Shown piece after piece: positions 4,449 through 9,128 of a stretch of DNA of 9,128 bases. Both the position numbers and the translations under genes were made by a program. Under the pieces are notes generated by a model, which saw only the letters and a program-made list of their open reading frames with translations, ran no database searches and had not been told where the DNA came from. Each line of letters opens with the position of its first letter. Within the stretch, counting starts at the first letter, position 1. Source of the stretch: an uncultured Ruminococcus sp. (GTDB lineage: Bacteria > Bacillota > Clostridia > Oscillospirales > Ruminococcaceae); NCBI GenBank assembly GCA_900545125.1, contig UQXS01000094.1, positions 1 to 9,128 of the forward strand, in the 5' to 3' direction.

Positions 4449-5999
4449 TTATTCTTCGGGGTTTTTAGCTGCTTCCTCTTCAGCTGCCTTTAAAAGAGCC
4501 TCCATATCGAAACTGAAATTATTCTTCTTGGGAGAAGGAGACTGCTTTGGCTGAGGTGCAGGTGCCGGCTTGCTGTTATGTGAAGCTCCTGCATTATTAT
4601 ATCCATGATTCTTGCTTGCATACGAACCTGCCGAGCCAATGCTTGCAAAAGGATCTGCCACATCAGCCGCTGATGATGAATTATCCTTACCCAAGTCACT
4701 CAAAGAAACTTTCGGGGCTTCGGTTGCCTTGAAATCAGCCTTCGGAGCTTCTGCCTTCTTTACTGCATCTCCTGATCCTACAGATTTCTTTGCTTCGCCG
4801 ATAATAAGCTGAGCCTCGCTCATACGATCTGTTGCCTGACTTGTGAGACGTCCAAGAACAGAAGATATATCATTAAATTTAACATTTACGCTCTCTATTT
4901 CGTTGAGAAGCATTGATCTTACGGTAGATGACATCTCATTTACCTTGTCGGCGTGTTTATTTGCATCATCGACAGTAGCCTTTGCCTGATCGTTTGCTTC
5001 CTTTATGCAGGCTTCGGCTGTAACATTAGCATCATTGATAGTCTTTTCTGCCTTTGAATTAGCCTCACGGAGAATAGCATCTGCCTTTTCGTTTGCATCT
5101 GCCATTGTCTTGTCAGCCTCAGTCTTAGCCTGAGTTTTCAGCATATTGACTGTTTTCTGAGCCTCTGCAAAGATAAGTCCCATCTGAGCTGTAGGATCAT
5201 TTGCACTTTCTTTAAGTGTAACGATCTCGCTGTTGAGCTTAGTGATCTCAGCATCTTTGTCCTTGATCTTAGAAGCTGCTTCATCCTTTTCTTTATTGAT
5301 CTGAGCAATAGTTTTGTCTCTCTCAGCGATTTCCTTTGCCTTGCTGCCGAGTTCGCTTGTAAGTCTGGAGATCTCCTGCTTTGTCTTAGCAAGTTCAGCA
5401 TTGTTTGCAGCCTGTTCTGCCGGTGCAGGAGCTGCCTGCGGAGCGGCTGCCGGTTTCGACTGAGCTTCCTTGAGCTGTGCTCTGAGCTTGTCAATTTCTT
5501 TCTTGGCTGCTTCAAGAGCGGCTGTTGCCTGTGCTACCTGTACATTCTGCTGCTGAGAAGCTGCTGCTGCGGATTCCTTCTTCTGAGCCTCCTGAAGCTG
5601 TGCTTTAAGCCTGTCAATTTCTTTCTTTGCTGCTTCAAGAGCAGCTGCCGTCTGAGCATTGGACTGAGCCACAGCAGCTGCTGCACCTGATCCGCCTGCT
5701 TTCAGTTGATTAATAAGGTTCTGGTCAGATTCATGCTGTTTCTGAAGTTCCTCATTTTCTTTCTTTGCTGCTCTGAGTGCATTATTAGAAGCATTAAGTT
5801 TTTCCTGAAGATTATCTACCTGATTGCGGTATTTGATAATTTCCTGCTGATCCACATTATTTGCGGGTGCACCTTTTTTAAGTTCGTCCTCCAGGGAAAC
5901 TATTCTGGAATTAAGTTCGTCTATGTAAGTCATAACGTCTTCCTTGACGAATCCCTTTTGCATACCTTTAGTTTCTCTTAAGATTGTTGATTCTGCCAT
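4449..5999 (-). CDS. DivIVA-like coiled-coil protein, 516 aa
   Basis: The N-terminus (KGFVKEDVMTYIDELNSRI, residues 16-34) resembles the membrane-curvature-binding head of DivIVA/GpsB proteins, followed by long coiled coil. Residues 120-141 and 161-182 are a duplicated 22-residue unit (ALEAAKKEID core) joined by Ala/Gln-rich sequence. Next are a Pro/Ala linker, more heptad coil, then five exact 11-residue repeats at 300-354 with AN at fixed positions. The last ~110 residues are a Ser/Pro/Ala-rich linker ending in an acidic motif (NNFSFDMEALLKAAEEE). Position beside ftsZ supports a role in septum or pole organisation; this is inference. The start at 5999 is preferred over the in-frame ATG at 6098 because GGAG lies 7 nt upstream and the promoter at 6070-6098 overlaps the longer form. 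Its length is well above the usual 160-230 aa of DivIVA. Confidence 0.8.
   Translation of the reverse strand: MAESTILRETKGMQKGFVKEDVMTYIDELNSRIVSLEDELKKGAPANNVDQQEIIKYRNQVDNLQEKLNASNNALRAAKKENEELQKQHESDQNLINQLKAGGSGAAAAVAQSNAQTAAALEAAKKEIDRLKAQLQEAQKKESAAAASQQQNVQVAQATAALEAAKKEIDKLRAQLKEAQSKPAAAPQAAPAPAEQAANNAELAKTKQEISRLTSELGSKAKEIAERDKTIAQINKEKDEAASKIKDKDAEITKLNSEIVTLKESANDPTAQMGLIFAEAQKTVNMLKTQAKTEADKTMADANEKADAILREANSKAEKTINDANVTAEACIKEANDQAKATVDDANKHADKVNEMSSTVRSMLLNEIESVNVKFNDISSVLGRLTSQATDRMSEAQLIIGEAKKSVGSGDAVKKAEAPKADFKATEAPKVSLSDLGKDNSSSAADVADPFASIGSAGSYASKNHGYNNAGASHNSKPAPAPQPKQSPSPKKNNFSFDMEALLKAAEEEAAKNPEE
4938..5102 (-). repeat. Hendecad (11-residue) repeat array in the DivIVA-like protein
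   Basis: Five consecutive 11-residue units (protein residues 300-354) share the pattern x-x-A-N-x-x-A-x-x-x-x, with Ala-Asn recurring every 11 residues without slippage and an Ala four positions after the first. The preceding units keep the Ala register more loosely. Hendecads favour straight or right-handed coiled coils, as in ATP-synthase b subunits. The DNA copies have diverged, so selection on the protein is likely. Confidence 0.85.
5454..5642 (-). repeat. Internal duplication of a 22-residue coiled-coil segment
   Basis: The segment encoded at 5577-5642 recurs at 5454-5519, 123 bp away. The two protein copies differ at only a few of 22 positions (for example DRLKAQLQEAQKK against DKLRAQLKEAQSK), and the DNA retains long identical runs such as the stretch encoding AAKKEID. 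This is a recent in-frame duplication within the coiled coil. Confidence 0.8.
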
Positions 6000-6069
6000 T
6001 GTAAAACTCCATTTCCCCCCGAATGAACGAGGTATGAATATATTCAAGGAAATAATATGCCTTTTAATA

Positions 6070-6098
6070 ATTATATCATATTCAATATTAAATTTCAA
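6070..6098 (-). promoter_or_regulatory. Sigma-A promoter of the DivIVA-like gene
   Basis: Minus-strand TTGAAA (6093-6098), 17-bp spacer, TATAAT (6070-6075), with TG one base upstream of the -10 (extended -10). This is close to the ideal sigma-A promoter. The expected start near 6063 gives a leader of about 64 nt to the ATG at 5999. It lies downstream of the ftsZ terminator, so the gene is its own transcription unit. Confidence 0.85.
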
Positions 6099-6192
6099 TT
6101 ATTAATATGTAGAATTTTCATGCTGATTTTAGTGCACTTAATATAAAAAACACTTTATACATATAGTAATGCTGCCAGAATAATCTGCATAC

Positions 6193-6225
6193 GACAAAAG
6201 CGGCTTCCCTGTAAGAGAAACCGCT
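6193..6225 (-). terminator. Intrinsic terminator of ftsZ
   Basis: A 12-bp stem (arms 6214-6225 and 6199-6210, two G-U pairs) with a 3-nt loop starts 12 nt after the ftsZ stop and is followed by a short U run (the T4 shared with the stem end, then G). It ends the ftsZ transcript before the next promoter. Confidence 0.85.
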
Positions 6226-6237
6226 GAATCAATCACA

Positions 6238-7359
6238 TCAGTTGCCCAACATTTTGAAAATATCGTCAAGGTCATAGTCCTGATTTGCAGATGAACTCTT
6301 TGAAGAATTTCCATTCAATCCAAAACCGTCTATAAGAGGATTATCAATCTGGATAACATCTTCCTCAGCGGAAGCCTCTTCTCCACCCAGATCTGCATCT
6401 TCTTCTTCAAATCCGGCAGCAATAACCGTAATGGTCATCTCGTCCTGCATATCTTCCTTGAATGCTGTACCAAAGATAAACTCAACACCGTCAGCTGCTG
6501 TATCAGTTATCATCTTTGTAGCAGCATCAACATCGGATGAAAGAATATCCTCAGACATAGCGATATTAATAAGAAGTCTCTTAGCGCCGGAGATAGATGT
6601 TTCAAGCAAAGGACTGGAAATAACTGCATTTGCGGCGTCTCTTGCCTTATCCTTTCCTGAACCGTGACCTATAGCCATATGAGCGTAGCCTGCGCCCTTC
6701 ATGATTGTTGATACATCTGCAAAATCGAGGTTTATGTAACCCTCTTCAACAATAAGATCAGAAATGCTCTTTACACCTGTTTTAAGCACATCATCAGAAA
6801 GAGCAAAAGACTGCATCATTGTCAGTGGCTTGTCCAGACCTACGAGAAGTCTTTCATTCGGAATAACGATAAGGGAGTCAACATACTTTTTCAGTTCTGC
6901 GATACCTTTTTCAGCCTGAGCCATTTTCTGTTCTCTCTCAAAAAGGAAAGGCTTGGTAACGACGGCAACTGTCAGAATATCCATTTCCTTAGCTATTTTG
7001 GCAACTACGGGAGCTGCTCCTGTGCCTGTACCGCCGCCCATACCGGCAGTAATGAAAATCATATCGGCGCCTTTAAGATGCGTCTCGATCTCATCACGGT
7101 TTTCTTCTGCACTCTTCTGACCAATTTCAGGCTTGTTTCCAGCGCCTCTTCCCTTTGTAAGCTTTGCACCAATCGGGATTCTTGTGGTAGCTCTCGACTT
7201 GTTAAGAGCCTTTGCATCAGTATTGACTGCAATATATTCAATATTACTTACTCCTGAATCGACCATGCAGTTTACGGCATTTCCGCCGCCGCCGCCTACA
7301 CCGATGACCTTTATATTTACATCGGGTTCAAGCGATTCTTCGTAATTGAAATCAGACAT
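6238..7359 (-). CDS. ftsZ: Cell division protein FtsZ
   Basis: A 373-residue tubulin-like GTPase that polymerises into the Z-ring and recruits the divisome. Seen motifs: GVGGGGGNAVN (20-30), the tubulin signature GMGGGTGTG (106-114) and the catalytic T7 loop NLDFAD (210-215) with both Asp residues. After the globular core comes an acidic linker, then a terminal peptide DYDLDDIFKMLGN instead of the usual form with IPxFLR. The start at 7359 is chosen because AGGAGGAG lies 7 nt upstream. The longer in-frame ATG at 7482 would add 41 residues unlike any FtsZ and would overlap the promoter at 7433-7461. It lies downstream of ftsQ without an intervening ftsA and is followed by its own terminator. 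Assignment is certain. Confidence 0.98.
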   Translation of the reverse strand: MSDFNYEESLEPDVNIKVIGVGGGGGNAVNCMVDSGVSNIEYIAVNTDAKALNKSRATTRIPIGAKLTKGRGAGNKPEIGQKSAEENRDEIETHLKGADMIFITAGMGGGTGTGAAPVVAKIAKEMDILTVAVVTKPFLFEREQKMAQAEKGIAELKKYVDSLIVIPNERLLVGLDKPLTMMQSFALSDDVLKTGVKSISDLIVEEGYINLDFADVSTIMKGAGYAHMAIGHGSGKDKARDAANAVISSPLLETSISGAKRLLINIAMSEDILSSDVDAATKMITDTAADGVEFIFGTAFKEDMQDEMTITVIAAGFEEEDADLGGEEASAEEDVIQIDNPLIDGFGLNGNSSKSSSANQDYDLDDIFKMLGN

Positions 7360-7432
7360 TGTAAAACTCCTCCTACTTGTATTATCCTGTATATTTAACC
7401 AGACATGATTACACACTATAAATACACTTATT

Positions 7433-7461
7433 ATTTTAGCATAATATCTGCTTTTTTGCAA
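7433..7461 (-). promoter_or_regulatory. Sigma-A promoter of ftsZ
   Basis: Minus-strand TTGCAA (7456-7461), 17-bp spacer, TAAAAT (7433-7438), with TG one base upstream of the -10 (extended -10). Transcription would begin near 7426, giving a leader of about 67 nt. A 7-bp inverted repeat (7446-7452 and 7488-7494, AGCAGAT) brackets the -35 box; its spacer copy falls between the two boxes, so it might be an operator. Confidence 0.75.
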
Positions 7462-7543
7462 GTTATAATTTAAAGTTTTCAAATTTCAGCAGATTTCACA
7501 ATACACGTTCATGATTTTAAGTTATTTTTCACAAATTATCGTT

Positions 7544-8524
7544 TCATGTCTGACCATAAACATCCTCATGCTGCGTATCTGCCTGTGAAGTAGTTTCTGT
7601 CTGACTGGTCGGATTGTTGTGTTCTTCAAAAAGTGCCTCCTGATCCGGATTAGACTCTCCTGCCGGAACACTGTTTTCCTCGGAACTACCAGTATTCTGA
7701 CTGCCTGCCCCACCAGGAACATTAACCGGATCATCAGTCATTCTGAAACTGCACTGATTAGTTCCGATCATTGTAAGATAGCCTTTTTTTCCTCTTATTG
7801 ATTCATCCTGCATTACGCTTTCGGCAAGATTCAGCTTGTATTCAATGTCGCTGCATCCTCCCATGCGGAAAATCATTCCATTCTTATAAGTAACCTTTAC
7901 ACTGAATTCATCTGTCATATCAACGGCAGTTATATCACTGTCGCCTTTCGTTCCAAGACAGGCTATAAGTTCGTCAAACGCTTCTTTCTTTTGCTCGTTT
8001 TCTGTCGAAATCAGTTTTCCGGAAATCTGAACTGACGGTTCATAGCCATAAATTGAAGGAAGTCCGTTTGATATATCAGAGGCACTGCTATTTTCAAGTA
8101 TCTTTCCTTTCTTGCTCACCAGAAGAACACTGCTGCCGTCATTATAAAAAACGTTGTAAGCAGGAATGCACCGAGTCACTTTTATCTCGACCGATGACGG
8201 AAATTTCTTGCTTACCTTTGCGGTTTCGACATAAAGCAGCTTGTCCAGTATCTTCTTTTCACTTTCTTCGGTATCGAGTCTCAGAAGATTATCGCCTTTT
8301 TCTATGCCTGCCGCATTGACTATTTCTTCTGCGGAGTACATATCAGACTCCCCTGAGACCCGTATCTCATTCAGATTAAACAAAAATGTATAACTAATTG
8401 TAATACCTACCGTAAGTACTATCAGCACAACTGCCAATCCGTAAAGATTATTCCAGCGGCTTCGGCGTCTTGTACGTTTGCGGCTGTTATTCCGCTCTAC
8501 ATTTCTTTTCTCAACGTCTTTCAT
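7544..8524 (-). CDS. ftsQ: Cell division protein FtsQ/DivIB
   Basis: A 326-residue bitopic membrane protein. A very basic cytoplasmic N-terminus (residues 1-24, rich in Arg/Lys) is followed by one membrane helix (about 28-49). The POTRA domain starts FNLNEIRVSGES and includes YSAEEIVNAAGIEKGDNLLRLD (about 49-118). A beta domain runs to about 260. FtsQ links FtsL/FtsB and regulates septal peptidoglycan synthesis. The last ~63 residues are a Ser/Glu/Gln/Thr-rich, low-complexity tail that would lie outside the cell. The start at 8524 has GGAG 5 nt upstream, and only 17 bp separate it from the murA stop, so murA-ftsQ are co-transcribed. Sequence identity in this family is low, so the call rests on architecture and context, which agree well. 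Confidence 0.9.
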   Translation of the reverse strand: MKDVEKRNVERNNSRKRTRRRSRWNNLYGLAVVLIVLTVGITISYTFLFNLNEIRVSGESDMYSAEEIVNAAGIEKGDNLLRLDTEESEKKILDKLLYVETAKVSKKFPSSVEIKVTRCIPAYNVFYNDGSSVLLVSKKGKILENSSASDISNGLPSIYGYEPSVQISGKLISTENEQKKEAFDELIACLGTKGDSDITAVDMTDEFSVKVTYKNGMIFRMGGCSDIEYKLNLAESVMQDESIRGKKGYLTMIGTNQCSFRMTDDPVNVPGGAGSQNTGSSEENSVPAGESNPDQEALFEEHNNPTSQTETTSQADTQHEDVYGQT

Positions 8525-8541
8525 ATTATCTCCATATACTG

Positions 8542-8816
8542 TCAGAAGCGGATCATATCACCGCCCAGTTTTCTGACTGCTTCTTCAATTTTTTCATAAC
8601 CTCTGTCTATATGCGATATCCGGCTGATCTCCGACGTTCCCTCTGCCGAAAGAGCCGCTGCCGCCATTGCCGCACCTCCACGAAGATCGGTCGCTTCTAC
8701 AGCCGCACCGCTCAGGGACGGAACTCCTTTGACTATAGCCGCCTTTCCAAGAACCTGTATATCTGCACCCATTTTTACCAAAGCATCAGTGTGACGATAA
8801 CGGCAGTTAAAAATGT
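8542..8816 (-). CDS. murA: C-terminal fragment of MurA (UDP-GlcNAc enolpyruvyl transferase)
   Basis: About 91 residues matching the C-terminus of MurA, which transfers enolpyruvate to UDP-N-acetylglucosamine in the first committed step of peptidoglycan synthesis. Seen: NIFNCRYRHTDALVKMGADI, the TDLRGGAA block and HIDRGYE. The two arginines of these last motifs are 26 residues apart, exactly as Arg371 and Arg397 in E. coli MurA. Full-length proteins are about 420 aa, so the catalytic Cys loop and most of the enzyme are absent. The upstream frame to 8844 (start MAVCNRDIS) is not MurA and its ATG is accidental: the homology ends at about 8816, where plus-strand RND coding takes over. The gene precedes ftsQ by 17 bp, a normal division-cluster order. 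Confidence 0.85.
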
Positions 8817-9128
8817 TACTGATATCCCTGTTGCATACAGCCATAACTCTCCGGTCAGACTTTCAAATATAGCTGAGGTGAGCTCAGGTGTAACCTCAAG
8901 TGTTGTAAACCATTATGACATTATGCCGGTTTATGATATTCTGATGAACCTTCAAGACAGAGATCTGGCAGGTGTAGCTTCTGATGTTAACAAGGTAGTT
9001 AAAAAATATCAGAAACAAGCTCCAAGAGGTACTTTTATAAATATTCACGGTCAGGCTAAATCTATGAATTATGTATTTTCATCGCTGCTGTCCGGTTTAA
9101 TGCTCGCACTTATTCTTGTTTATTTATT
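8809..9128 (+). CDS. Internal fragment of an RND efflux transporter permease (HAE1/AcrB-like)
   Basis: Reading codons from 8809 there is no stop to the window edge, giving about 106 residues that match the RND permease region before transmembrane helix 2. Markers are VTDIPVAYSHNSPVRLSNIAEV, then SVVNHYDIMPVYDI, LQDRDLAGVASDVNKVV and PRGTFINIHGQ. A hydrophobic helix then starts near 9075 (SSLLSGLMLALILVYLL). RND permeases are about 1,000-1,050 aa inner-membrane proton antiporters that work with periplasmic adaptors, mostly in Gram-negative bacteria. There is no start codon or ribosome-binding site at its left edge. It appears abruptly inside murA on the opposite strand. The family call is confident; membership of the same genome is doubtful. 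Confidence 0.78.

Noticed and set aside
6000..6098. 33-residue N-terminal extension of the DivIVA-like protein (ATG at 6098)
   Set aside because: The stretch is AT-rich, overlaps the near-consensus promoter at 6070-6098, and the ATG at 5999 has a good ribosome-binding site and a family-like start.
7360..7482. 41-residue N-terminal extension of FtsZ (ATG at 7482)
   Set aside because: It has no FtsZ similarity, overlaps the promoter, and AGGAGGAG lies just before the ATG at 7359.
8817..8844. Apparent murA start at 8844
   Set aside because: The first nine or so residues (MAVCNRDIS) are not MurA and come from the complement of RND-coding sequence. The gene is a 3' fragment.
1..9128. CRISPR array, rRNA, complete insertion sequence or prophage genes
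   Set aside because: No regularly spaced direct repeats, no rRNA motifs and no transposase, integrase or phage proteins were seen on either strand.

Overview
The window looks like a piece of a low-GC Firmicute chromosome, most probably a Ruminococcus-like member of the Oscillospiraceae. This rests on gene content: trmK next to nif3, DUF1858 and zinc-ribbon small proteins, and a divIVA-like gene beside ftsZ. Strong Shine-Dalgarno sites and sigma-A promoters agree. All genes of the core (about 630 to 8815) lie on the minus strand, so the biological order runs from high to low coordinates. Both ends appear to be chimeric joins to unrelated sequence, so the first ~630 bases and the last ~310 bases should not be assumed to belong to the same chromosome.

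Reading in the direction of transcription: a 3' fragment of murA (cell-wall precursor synthesis), ftsQ (divisome membrane protein), ftsZ (373 aa, own extended -10 promoter) and a terminator form a compact division block, with no ftsA between ftsQ and ftsZ. Next comes a 516-aa DivIVA-like coiled-coil protein with a near-consensus promoter. It is followed by a hairpin, a degenerate tRNA-like sequence (about 4309-4371), a 93-aa eight-cysteine zinc-ribbon protein, a 287-bp spacer with a strong hairpin, and a 66-aa DUF1858 protein. One base past the DUF1858 stop lies a ~160-bp near-perfect palindrome with 21-bp terminal inverted repeats. Then a convincing intrinsic terminator sits in front of a translation-linked RNA-modification group: a TrmK-Nif3 fusion protein (483 aa), RlmA-type rRNA methyltransferase (282 aa), and the first ~110 codons of rqcH (ribosome-associated quality control). 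The theme is cell division followed by tRNA/rRNA modification and ribosome rescue.

At about 629-640 the rqcH frame passes without interruption into the C-terminal TOBE region of a sugar-ABC-transporter ATPase (UgpC/MsmK type), which ends at 293 and has its own strong terminator at 214-256. At about 8805-8822 the minus-strand murA reading stops resembling MurA, and a plus-strand RND efflux-pump frame takes over and runs off the window. Two such joins in 9 kb suggest metagenome misassembly or amplification chimeras more than biology. Bases 1-213 are AT-rich with no gene that I can support; they contain an 8-bp inverted repeat at 157-177.

No complete new system is evident. The most interesting genuine signals are the TrmK-Nif3 fusion with an internal ribosome-binding site at its seam, the palindromic element with a partial echo nearby, the terminator only 30 nt before the trmK start, the tRNA-like relic, the exact 11-residue repeat in the DivIVA-like protein, and the unusual C-terminal peptide of FtsZ.
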